From Tetragonia tetragonoides (lineage: Eukaryota; Streptophyta; Magnoliopsida; Caryophyllales; Aizoaceae), in the NCBI GenBank assembly GCA_038025085.1, contig CM076142.1, positions 5,740,501-5,804,500 on the forward strand: a DNA stretch of 64,000 nucleotides, read 5' to 3'. The notes below the pieces were generated by a model. The model had not been told where the DNA came from. It did no database searches and was given only the letters and a program-made list of their open reading frames with translations. The position numbers were made by a program, and so were the translations under genes. Within the stretch, counting starts at the first letter, position 1. The number at the start of each line of letters is the position of its first letter. This document shows, one piece after another, positions 24,801-35,015 of this stretch.

Positions 24801-25089
24801 AGTTAGCTGGAGGGGGAAGCACGTGAGAGGCACGGGGTTTTCGTTCATAAATGAGGGGTAAAATTGTCAAATCAAGTGGAAATCAGTTAGATTTAACCCC
24901 GATTTGCAATTTTCCGTCAAGAGGTAGTCTTTCGCAAAAAAAAACTATAACAAAGGTAGTTTTCGACAAATTCGCGAAACAAAGGTAGTTATTCTCAAAA
25001 TTTTCAAAACAAAGGTAGTTTTAGGCAAAAAATCCAATAAAATGAGAGAGATAAACAGGCTTAGCATTTCGCAAAGGTGTCAATTAAAT

Positions 25090-25640
25090 AATTTCCAGGG
25101 TCAACAATCTTTATTCCTTCCTTAGAAGAACAATCAATGCATAATTAAATTACAGAATTATTTTGAAAATCATTATAATTTGATGCTTTCTCATCTTTTT
25201 CTGCCTTCTGGAACCCCACACTTGTAGAATTAAGATGACTAAAATAAATACTTTGTTTTTGGTGATGAAAATAAAGGTGAAGAGCAATAAAAACCTTATT
25301 TTTGTTGGGTAATTGGACTCCCATCTTTTTGTTGATAATTGTTCTTTTTGGAAAATGTGTTCTCTAAATGTGCTAAACTAAATTAATCTACATGCTGAAA
25401 AAGTTCCATGTTTATTTAAATATTGAGAAAAAGCATGAAAAAGGATTAAAGAGAGATAATTGATGTTAAAAGGGAGGGCTAAGAAAGATTTTCCTAGGAT
25501 TAGTCTCTTTATTCCTTGGTTACTAGGACAATCAATCCTTAAATTTGGCTAATCATTTACAAATTGTTTATCCCACCTTCTTCTTTTCTGGAACCCCACA
25601 CATGGAAGATTGGAAGGTTGAGGATTAAGATGACATCTAT
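25090..25640 (+). repeat. Tandemly duplicated NLR1 upstream region
   Basis: Two related segments (about 25100-25240 and 25500-25640) share TCTTTATTCCTT, ACAATCAATSC and GGAACCCCACAC followed by TTAAGATGAC. A related block (CCCCACACATGAAGA, AAGATGACTAAAG) lies upstream of NLR2 near 44660. These look like ancestral NLR promoter sequence, duplicated once in front of NLR1. Confidence 0.5.
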
Positions 25641-25998
25641 AAGAAGCAATAGCATTGTTGAGGTGTTGCTAATAGCATTGCAGCCATACACGAGAGCATT
25701 CAGAATCGAAAACTTGTGTGTGCCTGTAAAGCCAATTGGTCTAGCTAAAGAAACAACTTTAATCATCTTCTGTGCTTTGTTTTCATTTTAATGTGATCTC
25801 TACTTCTCCTTTAATAATTAGTTTGCTGTGATTATTACCTTTCTTCACTGATCACTACTCATTGAGTTGTTTTTGTTCGCTCTCATTTCCCTGCTTGGTT
25901 CACATCATTCCAAATAAAGTAGTCCGGTTTCGACTTGTTTGTTGTTCTTTGCGTTGTTCATTTATATTGGCACTTCCTGAGAACTTGAGAAGTACTTG

Positions 25999-26590
25999 AT
26001 GTCAATCATACCCTGTGTTGGCGATGTAGCCAAGGATTTTGTAAAGAAGTTGGTTACCGAAAGGATAGAAGAAACTTACAAATACATAAGAGATTACGAG
26101 GATAACCTGAAAACACTGGAAGCAAAGCATGAGGGTCTATGTTGCAAGAAGCATGACATTGATGAGAAAGTGGAGATTGGCGAGTCGGACAACCTGGAAA
26201 AGAGAACAGAAGAGGTCAGGAGTTGGCTTCGAAATGCTAGGGAAATGATGGAGGATGAGAAAGCGTTGAAGCTTATAAATGAGAAGCACAGAAGAAAGGC
26301 AAGGGATGTCCAAAGCTGCTGCAGCTTGGGCCGCATTTCCCCTTATGACTTGTATCAAAGGTGTCGGATGAGCAAAAAGGCCAAGGAGAAGTTAAGGAAA
26401 TCGAAAATATACTTAAGGATACCCCGGCAGCTCCACTCACTCTCCGCGTAAGAAGAGCAGATCTGAAATCCATGCCCACTGAATTCCTCAAGGACTTGAA
26501 CTCCAGAGAAAAACTTCTGCATGAAGTCATGGACAAATTAAAAGATGACCAAGTCCATATTGTAGGCCTAATTGGCATGGGCGGATTAGG
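25999..26590 (+). pseudogene. NLR1 first exon: coiled-coil N-terminus and start of P-loop, frameshifted
   Basis: This encodes the N-terminal coiled coil of a CC-NB-LRR immune receptor (At4g27190/RPS5-like class by recognition). The first frame reads MSIIPCVGDVAKDFVKK... with heptad-like Glu/Lys/Leu-rich sequence. Near 26390 the frame shifts, and the homologous protein continues in another frame to DDQVHIVGLIGMGGLG, the start of the P-loop. In NLR2 and NLR3 the exon ends TTAG|GTA within the loop's glycine codon; here the donor is GG (TTAG|GGATG), so splicing is also lost. Shift plus lost donor mark a pseudogene. The remaining pieces lie at 31671, 32960 and 37158. Confidence 0.85.
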
Positions 26591-26648
26591 GATGTTTTTT
26601 TAACCCCTTGTGTATTTTCCTTTTGCATTTATTTGCCCAAATAATATA

Positions 26649-26903
26649 CTCCCCCCGTCCCTCTCTTATCTTCTCACATGACTTTGCACAGTCTTCAAGA
26701 TGGAACTTTGTCCATTAATAACTCTATTTACATAGATATAATTATATTAAAAAATTGATATTGTGAAAATATAATCTCTAACGAATCTAAGAAATGTATT
26801 TTGATCTTATAATTCTTTATATATTTTTCACAAATCAATGGTCAATATTTATAAAGTTTGACTCAAAAAGTCAAATGAGAAGATAAGAGAGGGACGGAGG
26901 GAG
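26649..26903. mobile_element. Stowaway-type MITE
   Basis: Terminal inverted repeats of nearly 30 bases start CTCCCCCCGTCCCTCTCTTA and pair with TAAGAGAGGGACGGAGGGAG. The element is flanked by TA on both sides (26647-26648 and 26904-26905), the TA target duplication of Tc1/mariner-type Stowaway MITEs. It sits in the remnant first intron of NLR1. Confidence 0.85.
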
Positions 26904-27167
26904 TATCTGTTAATAGTTTGCGTCACAAATCTGTCTTTATAGATATCAGAAGTAAAATTGTGGTAACATTTAGACTTTTTTCATGTGTGATTTCGGGAAT
27001 GTTAGACTAGGGAATCGCAGATTAGCTGCCTTCTATTCTTTTGAGTTACCATTTCAATGACCTTCTATAGCACATTCCTTCTCATATGTCACCAATTAGC
27101 ACAATATCAATACATTTCCTGCTGAAACCGTACCATTATTAAGAAGTATAAAGTGTAAAACTATTAA

Positions 27168-27175
<8 letters not shown>

Positions 27176-27198
<23 letters not shown>

Positions 27199-27205
27199 CA
27201 TACAA
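27176..27205. repeat. (CATA)n microsatellite
   Basis: About seven CATA units in AT-rich sequence. Confidence 0.9.
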
Positions 27206-27899
27206 ACCTCCGCGTATTATTATAATAGTTACATACCCCTTTTGAACCGTCAGTTGCAACCAATGGAAGGTTCAGATTATGTGCTGAAAAGGGAAAAAGG
27301 AACAGAAAGACGGAGGAAGCACACTTGTGACATGACTAGGAAGGGAATCTAATTCATCTATGGCACCATTTATAGTTCTTTCCGGTTCTAGAATAAGACT
27401 GTAATTTCGCGTGTTCAATTTCCCACTTCCCTTCCCCTTCCAATTCCCCTTTATGTTCGACAGAAAAAATGGCAGCTAAAGTTCAAGAGATCAAAATTAA
27501 AATTGATGAAGCTCCATTATGTCTAAGTTAGCCCCATTTCATGTTTTGCTCAGCATTTTTGGGGCTCTAGGGTTAACTAAGGCCCCAATTTGACACCATT
27601 TTTCTTAGGGTCCACCGATTATACTATTGCACAAAAAATCACCAACAGAGCATTTAGGTTAAGTTTACATCAAAAATATGGTTGAACTTCAAAAATGATT
27701 ATTAGACACTTCAAACTTTTGGAATTATAGATTTTACAATCCTTTTGGACGTGTTAGTACTCACCTTAATTGATTAATTATAAAACTTTTAGCAATAGTT
27801 TGAAAAGCTAGACTTGTTAACTAAATTACTAAGTTGGTGTTATTTGTGCAAAGAGTATAAATGGTGTTATTTTCTGTACATAGGCTATAGTGAGTGTTA

Positions 27900-28160
27900 T
27901 GTAGGCTATGTTTGGCACGCAGCTTTGGGAAGCTTTTGGGAGAGCTTCAGCTTTTGGGAGAGTTTCAGCTTTTGGAAGGAAAGAAAGCTACAAAAAGCCT
28001 TGTTCGGATGTACAAGCTTTTAGGGGAGCTGAAGCTTTTGGAAGGGGGTCAAAAGCTCTTGTGGTGAACGCTACTCAAGGTAGCGTTCAAGCCTTCAAGG
28101 TGAAAGCTAAAGCTTTGCAGGATGACTTTCCTCCTTTACCCTCTTCTGTTGCCCATTAAT
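27900..28160. repeat. AGCTTTTGG-rich repeat, MITE-like
   Basis: The stretch opens GGCTATGTTTGGCACGCAGC and repeats AGCTTTTGGGAGAG. Openings of the form CTATGTTTGGCA are common in plant hAT-like MITEs. A block of AGCTCACAGCTCATAGAAGC repeats ending in TTTTTGCCAAAG at 29570-29665 could be a related counterpart. The element is not resolved. Confidence 0.35.
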
Positions 28161-28196
28161 AACGTCCTTTGTCCATCTCTATCCATTCTCCTTCCC

Positions 28197-28508
28197 CTTC
28201 TAAGCGTGAGGCGAGGCGACAGCCTCAGCGCCTCAGACTACCAGGCGCACCTGAAGCGCTCGAGGCGCACTTGAGGCGCGAGGCGAGGCGCTTCAGTCCA
28301 AAATGTTGATTTTCTTCAATTTTCCATCTAATCTCATTAATTTGTTCAATTTCTATAATATTTAGTAAATTGTTTTCTATTTTTATCTTGACTTTAAGCA
28401 TTCAAGTATATTATTAATGTGTTTTAAGTGAAAAATAGAAAAAAAAAAAAAAATTTAAGTATTTAAAAAAAGTGCACCCTTATCGCCTCGAAGCGCTTCG
28501 CGCTTTTT
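28197..28508. mobile_element. GC-rich MITE-like element with AAGCGC/GAGGCG ends
   Basis: The left part is dense in GAGGCGAGGCG and AGGCGCACTTGAGGCGC. The right end reads CGCCTCGAAGCGCTTCGCGC, inverted relative to the left. The interior is AT-rich. This matches a common plant MITE style, but a clean target duplication was not identified. Confidence 0.45.
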
Positions 28509-29339
28509 AAAATTAAGCTCTCAGCCCCATCATTGTTGCCCACCATTGTCACTCTTCTAACGTCACCTTTACCGCTCCAGTCACCTCTCAACCCACCGCT
28601 CTGCCCAATTGATGTTGATATATAACAATGAAATTTAAGAAACCCAACAGATAACGAAACTTGGATACTTCAATTGCTACAAATAGCTAAGCCATAAACT
28701 TATATTTAATTCCTCCACCACTTCATCAGCCTTTATTACAGCCTTTTTCAACATGCAACACCCACCGAAGCCCCCAAATCCATTCAAAAGAAACAACAAT
28801 TAGAGAGAGAGGAGAGATAGTGTACCATAATTATCACCACATGCACAACCACAAAGTTCATTGAGTAAATTGGTAGTAGATAGATTATTGGCGATGAAAA
28901 TGGGGTCGTAGGATTGTTTCTGTTGGTTAGAGTCTTAGAGATTCATATGGGTTGGGGTGTGTAGATTGTAGTTAGAGGACACATGGAGAGGAGTGAGAAG
29001 AGAAAATGACGTGAAAGATTAGTTTGTTTTTACATTATTTTGTTTTTTGTATCCGTCCAATATCAACTTTAGTTTTGCAATTAATTTTTTTTTTTATAAT
29101 GAAATTATAGAATTTGTCTAATTTTCTTAACATATGGGATTTCTGAATTCAAAAGGGGCATTGGAAAATTCTAAATAAGGACATAGTGGAAATAATGAAC
29201 AAATAAATATATTCAACTGCCGAATATTCATCACACCAAAAAAAACACTATTCATCACTCATATTTATATTGTATATCCTATCTTAATAATCCGGCAAAA
29301 TAGTTCAAGCCAAACGTATAATCACCTCCAATACACAAA

Positions 29340-29445
29340 AACTCATATGAGGCAGTTTTATGGTGAGGCGTCTCAAACAAGCACGATGTCATGTTTGCAG
29401 TTTTAAGGTGAGGCGTCTCAAACAAGCATGATGTCATGTTTTGCT
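29340..29445. repeat. Tandem duplication of a roughly 54-base unit
   Basis: Two adjacent copies contain GGTGAGGCGTCTCAAACAAG followed by CATGATGTCATGTTT, differing at a few bases. Nearby (29568-29615) a second short duplication repeats CTACAGCTCACAGCTCATAG. Confidence 0.75.
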
Positions 29446-29757
29446 CCCAATATAGGCAAAAAGCTCCCTCCAAAATATATATAACATATTCATGTCCTTT
29501 TACGTCATTTAACAACTTGGAGCTGACAGCTAAATCTTGTTTTGCCAAACACTTTTATTTGAAACAACTACAGCTCACAGCTCATAGAAGCTACAGCTCA
29601 CAGCTCATAGAAGCTACCAACTCACAGTTACATCTCGTAGCTACAACTACAACTAGTTTTTGCCAAAGATAGCGGTAATGGAATTCCTCCTCATCCTCTC
29701 AATCATATTAGCAACACTAACGAGAATGTTAAACAGAGAAAGAAAATCAAGAGATAA

Positions 29758-29895
29758 TAACATAGGTATACGGGATTTGCATGACTAATCCCATAGATGC
29801 CGAAGTTAACACCGGGAAAACCTACGGGGCCACGAACCTGGGACATGAATCTACAATATTCTACATCTACCACGGGATCTAGCTATTACACTATC
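29758..29895 (-). mobile_element. tRNA-derived SINE copy (minus strand)
   Basis: Read on the minus strand it contains CCAGGTTCGTGGCCCC (B-box-like), then GGTTTTCCCGGTGTTAA, GATTAGTCATGCAAA and a tail ending TATTATC. This matches the SINE copies at 20510, 31243 and 41205. Confidence 0.55.
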
Positions 29896-30269
29896 TTGTG
29901 CTTAAATCATAGTGACATGATTTTTCATCTAAAAAAATTCCTTTGTGAAGTAGGGAGTAGGAACATAGCTTAATTTAAATGATGTTTAAATACAATCCCC
30001 CCCCTAAAGAAAGGAAGTGGTAGAATACATCAATTTGCAAGAATATACTATTACTATTCAACAATATGATAAAAGCAACACAAAATGGAAATGATGAATT
30101 AGATAACAATAAAATGGTGATGGAAACTCTGAACTCAACAACTCTTGCATAATGATATCCACTATCATAGATCTAACTGCAAATTGTTTTCTAAAGTTCA
30201 AAACTGTTTTCTATAATTCAAAACTGTTTTCGTGGGTCTTTCCTAAACAGCCGATCTACTAGGCGACTA

Positions 30270-30384
30270 GTCAGGGGTAAGGCTGCGTACATCTAGACTT
30301 CCTCAGACCCCGCCCTCGGCGGGATACCTACTGGGCGGTTGTTGTTGTTGTTGTTGTTGTTGGTGGTGGTGGTGTTGGTGTTGT
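30270..30384 (+). mobile_element. Au/TS-like SINE 3' fragment with (TTG)n tail
   Basis: The sequence GGGTAAGGCTGCGTACATCT followed by CCTCAGACCCCGCC, a GCGGGATACC segment, CTGGGCGG and then (TTG)n is the well-known 3' half of the plant Au/TS SINE family. The 5' tRNA-like half is not recognisable. Confidence 0.75.
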
Positions 30385-30639
30385 ATAGTTCTAAATCAAC
30401 CATTTCGAAAAACTGCACACAAAGTAATGTGTTTGTCAATTTGCAAATGACCAATGTATAGTAACTAGTATCAAAACAAAACAAATACATAAAGTGAATC
30501 AAGTAAAAAAAAAATGTATGTTCTGATTTTTTGATTTTGGTCATGATTTGGGTTTGGGAAGGAGTGTGTTTCATATGAGTGATGTCATGAAGATGGGAAC
30601 CGTTTGTGTGTCCAGTTACGGTTGGTCAGTTCTTACAGA

Positions 30640-30968
30640 TTCGGTTCTTTGCAATGAGGAGGGACAAGGAGGGTAGGGTGTTATGGCGGTGTGCTTGCAT
30701 GGCTACTCTATGGTGAATCTGGTTGGAGAGGAATTCGAGAATTTTCTCCAGCTCTGGGAAGAACGTTGATTGTGTTTGGGACCATATAACTTACTTGGCC
30801 TCCCTTTGGGCTAAGGCAGAGGGCGCCTTTAAGGGTGTCCCGCTCACGGTTGTTCAACGCCATTGGCGTGATTTGTAAATAATTTGTTTTTTTTCGAGGA
30901 TAACTTGTCCTCCATTTCTTATATTCTTTCAACATTACATGAATAAAAATTTTCTTATCTAAAAAAAA
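30640..30968 (+). mobile_element. L1-type LINE 3'-end fragment
   Basis: The translation includes WRCACMA, WLERNSRIF and VWDHITYL. It matches the minus-strand LINE at 60.66-61.06 kb, which has the same WRCACMA and WLERNSK motifs near the end of the reverse transcriptase ORF. One in-frame TGA breaks it. After the stop codon an untranslated stretch ends TTTCTTATCTAAAAAAAA, a LINE-like 3' tail. It is a dead 5'-truncated copy. Confidence 0.7.
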
Positions 30969-31242
30969 TGAAGATGGGAAAATAATATGCATAGTTTGGA
31001 TTGTTGTAGCGGTGGGTTGTTTGTAAGGTTATTTAATTATATGTGAGTAGACTTTTGCTTATGAGTCCTAATATGGATATAGCTAGTATAATATTTGTAT
31101 CATTTCATATCCAAGATTTGTTTTCCTTTTCCTTTTCTCTTTTAAAGTGGAGGAAGAGGCAACCAATTATAACTTGACCTAGTTAGACATTATCAATTAT
31201 CATACTTGCACTCCTATGCTGTTTTTTTAATTAATTTATTTA

Positions 31243-31412
31243 TTTATTAATTTTTTTTAGATAATATGGGTGTCCAAACTTTGCTTGACTAATCGCATGG
31301 GCCCTGAAATTAACAATTAGAAAAACCTTCAGTGGCCCTGAGGAGAATTGAACCTGAGACCTCTGGAATACTTCTCAGAGATCTTACCAGTTGATCTACC
31401 CCCTCAGGGTTA
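31243..31412 (-). mobile_element. tRNA-derived SINE copy with A and B boxes (minus strand)
   Basis: On the minus strand the copy opens with CCCTGAGGGGGTAGATC, an A-box-like TAGATCAACTGGTAAG and a B-box-like GGTTCAATTCTCC. It continues into the shared body (GGTTTTTCTAATTGTTAA, GTCAAGCAAAG) and an A-rich tail. It is the most complete copy of the family in this window. Confidence 0.7.
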
Positions 31413-31670
31413 CTAGCACCCACACGCTATGAATGTATGGTTTGAGCCATAGCTACATCTAGTGCAAAGAGTCCTGAGTCCGTCACCACAACATACACAA
31501 GTGCAAATGAGTTGAAAACCTCGTGTATAAAGTGAAGCACTACTAATGCAAAAACTTTCAAGTTAAATTTTGATTTAAATTCCTAACCTTGGGCAAGCGG
31601 CCATTAGTCACAAGCCCACAACCCCTTGGCTACCACTATTATGGTATATCCAAGAGACCAAGACTAATTA

Positions 31671-31847
31671 GCGTTTCCCTCACGGAGGCGTGGGATCAAG
31701 CGATTATATGGGCTAAAGAACTTATATCGTCATCCTTGCTATTGGAAGATGACTCCAACCCATTGCCATGGAAAGCAGATCATGAAGCCCAAGTAAAGCT
31801 TCATGACGTTGTTCGAGAATCTGCAATATCAATTGCTGCAGAACATG
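31671..31847 (+). pseudogene. NLR1 second-exon fragment (end of NB-ARC/winged-helix region)
   Basis: This aligns with the last part of the NLR2 NB-ARC exon: WAKELISSSLLLEDDSNPLPW here against WAEQLISSSLPLEDDSKSYPW there, then KLHDVVRESAISIAAEHG before a donor at 31848 in the same codon phase as NLR2. Upstream homology ends abruptly. The P-loop, kinase-2, RNBS and GLPL motifs (roughly 790 bases in NLR2) are missing, so NLR1 cannot make a working nucleotide-binding domain. Confidence 0.8.
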
Positions 31848-32959
31848 GTAATGCCTGCAAAGCTTCAATTCAATATTCATTTCTTTTTTTCTTAATTTAA
31901 GCAAATCTGGATTCTGGAGATCGAGAATCCACGAAGACACAGAGATATTGACTACATGAGTACATTCCTTAATTTTACTAGTATTGATTAGGATTATGAG
32001 AATAAGTCGGTCATCTAGTAACATAGGCTATTAATTTGAATCTTAATCAGATGCATGGTAAATTTAAAAAATAAAAGAAGCACCCCAACAACTTCTGTTC
32101 ACGGCGTGAGCGGCAATCTAAATTACTGAGTAGAAATTTAATTTGCTTTACCTCACAACAATTTTAATTAATGAAAATTTTGTTGTTTTCTATAGTAGGA
32201 TTTTCAGATTTTGTCTTTCTCATCACAAAAATAATCAAAGAAAATAACCTTTTCATAATGAAATGGAAATTTGTCATTGCTAAATTTGCTAGCAAAAGAG
32301 AAAAGGCAATAAAAATAAATAAAGAATGCGTCTAGATGCTCATAAAGGTAAATGGAATGTCATGTTTATCTTAGAGGGTGTTTTTTCTTTGGGCTAAACT
32401 GGTAAGTTGTAATGTACTACCTCCGTTCCAAATTTTTCTTTTCATTTGACTTTTTGAGGTCAATGTATACAAATTTTGACCATTAATTTAAGAAGAGTAT
32501 AAAGTTTTGCAAAGTAAAAATACTATTAGTATATTCAACTTTAATTATAATTTTCAAAATATCACATGTTTATTAACTTTATAGTTGTAAAATTATAGTT
32601 ATTTATGGTCAAAGTGTCGTTGTAGAGAGGCTTCTTTCATGGGAAATAGTCTCGTATTTTTTTTTTTTGGTTCTTCATTAGGATTTTGCGATTTGGTTTT
32701 GCTCAATTTTGAAGGATATCTTATCCTCTTTGTATTCTTTCTCTTCATCAAATAAAATTTTTTCTTATCTAAAAATAATAAATTTTGCAAAAGCTATCTG
32801 AAAGCTTGGAAGTTTTTAAACTTGGATGTTGAGTTATGGCAAACACATACACACTTGGTAATGTTGGTACTTGCTAGTAGGGTTGTGTAGGCGCTTAATT
32901 CGTTTTGGACTGTGACCCTGTGTATTAATATCTTTAAATTATATATAAATTGATTGTAG
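31848..32959. other. Remnant NLR1 intron between NB-ARC and LRR exons
   Basis: AT-rich. It holds the left arm only of a Stowaway-like sequence (TACTACCTCCGTTCC at 32417) and, near 32640-32785, a tail resembling LINE 3' ends (CAAATAAAATTTTTTCTTATC then an A-rich stretch). No gene is present. Confidence 0.5.
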
Positions 32960-34128
32960 AAATGCAACTTTTTATGGTGGAGGTCATCCCTCGGTGGATA
33001 TGGGAGGAGACTTGTAAAGTGTACACTGCCATTTCATTAATGCCTGGCTACAATCATGCTTATCTTAATTAGAATGAAATTGGACAAGCTTCAAATCTTG
33101 ATACTTTATTGGAGCCAACCCCGACAGTTTGGTGATAATTTCTTTCAGGGAATGACATCCCTCAAGGTCTTAGTATTGTCTGGCATGGATTTCCGGGGGA
33201 GGTTACCGGAATCAATTAGAAGACTTGAGAATGTTAGGACATTGCATTTGGAGAGCTGTACATCGTTGGGAGATATTGGTGTGGTTGGTAAATTGGTGAA
33301 ACTTATTGTTCTTAGTTTGCGTGGATCAGATGTGGAGGAATTATCTGACGGAATTAGGAGTTTGTGCAATCTTCAATTGTTGGATTTTAGGGAGTGCCGC
33401 GAGCTGAAAAGAATCCCAGCTGATGTCATAGGTAGCCTCTCTCAATTGGAAGGACTTTACATGGATGAGAACTTTAAAGAGTGGCAGAGTAATTACAATG
33501 AATCTGAAGATGAAGCAAGCATTAGCATTGCGGAATTTCAGTCGTTGCCCTACTTGAATGAGCTTGAAATGCATGTACGAAACTTTCAACAATTGCCAAT
33601 TCTTGATGACCAACTTGTTGAAAATCTGGTCAAGTTTAAAATAAGTATTTCTCTACTGAGTTTAAATCGCGGCTGGATAGCCACTGCGCCATACTTTTGT
33701 GTGTTAGAGGTGGAGAACATTAATATAAGGTCGCTCCTCAAATGCAGTTGGTTATGGGGGATTGTTCAGGAAAACTGAGTACTTAAAGCTATTGGGGGTT
33801 GGAGGCTTGAATTATTTAGTCCCTGATTTGGACAAAGAGGGGTTTAGGCACTTGAAGCATCTTCAAATTGCATGCTGCAGGGAAGTAGATTATGTAATCA
33901 GCACGGACATGTTAAATTTGGTGACCTTTCCTATGTTGGAAGATTTTACAAGTAGGTGATTTGCAGAGCTTAAAGATATGTGATCAGCTCCACCAGAGTT
34001 ATTCCCTAACCTACAAGAACTGGACCTTAGTGGATTACCGAAGCTACAGTCTTATGCACTTCCTGTTCATCTTGCATGCAAGTTGACTGAGGTGGATGTG
34101 ACAGATTGTGAATCGCTGAACTTCATAC
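32960..34128 (+). pseudogene. NLR1 LRR exon, 5' part, broken
   Basis: Leucine-rich repeats of the NLR1 receptor. The exon starts after TTGTAG at 32959, matching the NLR2 exon at 49824 in place and phase. An early TAG (33070) and a one-base shift interrupt it. A long frame then runs to 33776 with LRR sequence (LKVLVLSGMDF, LESCTSLGDIG, LIVLSLRGSD, LQLLDFRECRELKRIP). A further shift near 33765 moves the homology (YLKLLGVGGLNYLVP) to another frame. It retains a roughly 110-base LRR segment that NLR2 has lost. It is cut at 34128 by the Copia insertion and resumes at 37158. Confidence 0.85.
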
Positions 34129-34931
34129 TGTTGAGGTAACGCCCCAAATACCAAATAATATTTAGTTGTGTTTTATTTTATTTTAGTTTTGTAAAGAAAA
34201 TAAAATAGAACAAAAAGAAAAAGAAAAGAAAAACAAAAACAGAAAAAAAAAAAGAAGGAAAGAAGTGAAACCAACCGAATTGCATTCGGTTTGGTCGTGG
34301 GTGTGCTAGCCCATTTATGGGCTACACTTGCTATTTTGTTTGTTAGGCCCATATGTCATTTAATGGGTGATGTGTGGCTTCTTACGCAAGATAAGTGATG
34401 ATAGAAATAAAAGGCTCACAAGCCTTTTGTTGGCTGAGATAAGCCGTGTGACAGAGAGCACAGCGAACAAAACAGCCGAAAACAAAAGAAAAGGGAGAGC
34501 CAGTGAGTGAGAGACAAATAAAGAGTGAGAGAAATTGAGTATTTCTCCAAAGAGGTTTGTTCCAGTTCACGGTTGATTCGGTTTGTTCGGGTGAAGATAA
34601 TCAGAGTATTCGGATTGGTCATCGACAGGTATTTGTGGGTGTATCTTTGGGATTGTGGGAGTACCAAATTGAGTTAGGGTTTGTCAATTTGTACTAATAC
34701 CAAAGATAGTTTGTTTACTTGTTGCTTGATCTTGTGATTGTTGCTGATTGTACTCTTGATTATCATAGTGGATTATTATTTTAGTGCGTGGAGATCCGCA
34801 CCGTGGTTTTTCCCCTAATTGAGAGGGGTTTTCCACGTAAAATTATTTGTGTTGTTTTTGGGTTCTTGCACTTTATTTTTCCGATTATCTGTTGTTGTGA
34901 TTGTGGGTAAATACTATAGTTTTCCCCAACA
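34129..34931 (+). repeat. Left LTR of the Copia element
   Basis: 803 bases, TG...CA. Nearly identical to 36357-37157. Differences seen: the length of the A run near 34245 (11 versus 9) and single bases near 34430, 34520, 34830 and 34845. Confidence 0.95.
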
Positions 34932-34932
34932 G

Positions 34933-34944
34933 TGGTATCAGAGC
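34933..34944 (+). promoter_or_regulatory. Primer binding site (initiator Met tRNA)
   Basis: TGGTATCAGAGC, one base after the left LTR, is complementary to the 3' end of plant initiator-methionine tRNA, the standard Copia primer. Confidence 0.9.
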
Positions 34945-35015
34945 TTTTGGTTGTAGGATCGGTGGTGGGAAAATTACTGTATTTGTTGAAGGGGGAATTA
35001 TTTTGTGCAAGTAAC

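Larger units (their letters stand above)
23389..25035. mobile_element. Non-autonomous Mutator-like element (MULE), 1647 bp
   Basis: Long terminal inverted repeats of about 200 bases (23389-23590 and 24845-25035) begin GGGTTTTTTTGCCTAAAAC on the left and, inverted, GGATTTTTTGCCTAAAAC on the right. They are flanked by the perfect 9-base direct repeat AATAAAATG at 23380-23388 and 25036-25044. Long TIRs with a 9-base target duplication are diagnostic of Mutator-like elements. No transposase is visible. The interior has a Ser/Thr-rich open frame near 23627-23896 that could be captured host sequence (Pack-MULE), and a tandem repeat at 24540-24800. Confidence 0.88.

Noticed and set aside
26094..26578. 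Minus-strand open frames opposite NLR1 exon 1 (and similar ones opposite NLR2 at 45221-45658)
   Set aside because: Shadow frames of the coiled-coil coding sequence; no independent motif.
31320..31412. Possible tRNA gene
   Set aside because: A and B boxes are present, but no cloverleaf is supported and the body and A-rich tail match other SINE copies, so it is a SINE.
32417..32620. Complete Stowaway MITE
   Set aside because: Only the left CTACCTCCGTTCC arm is visible; no matching right arm or TA flank was found.
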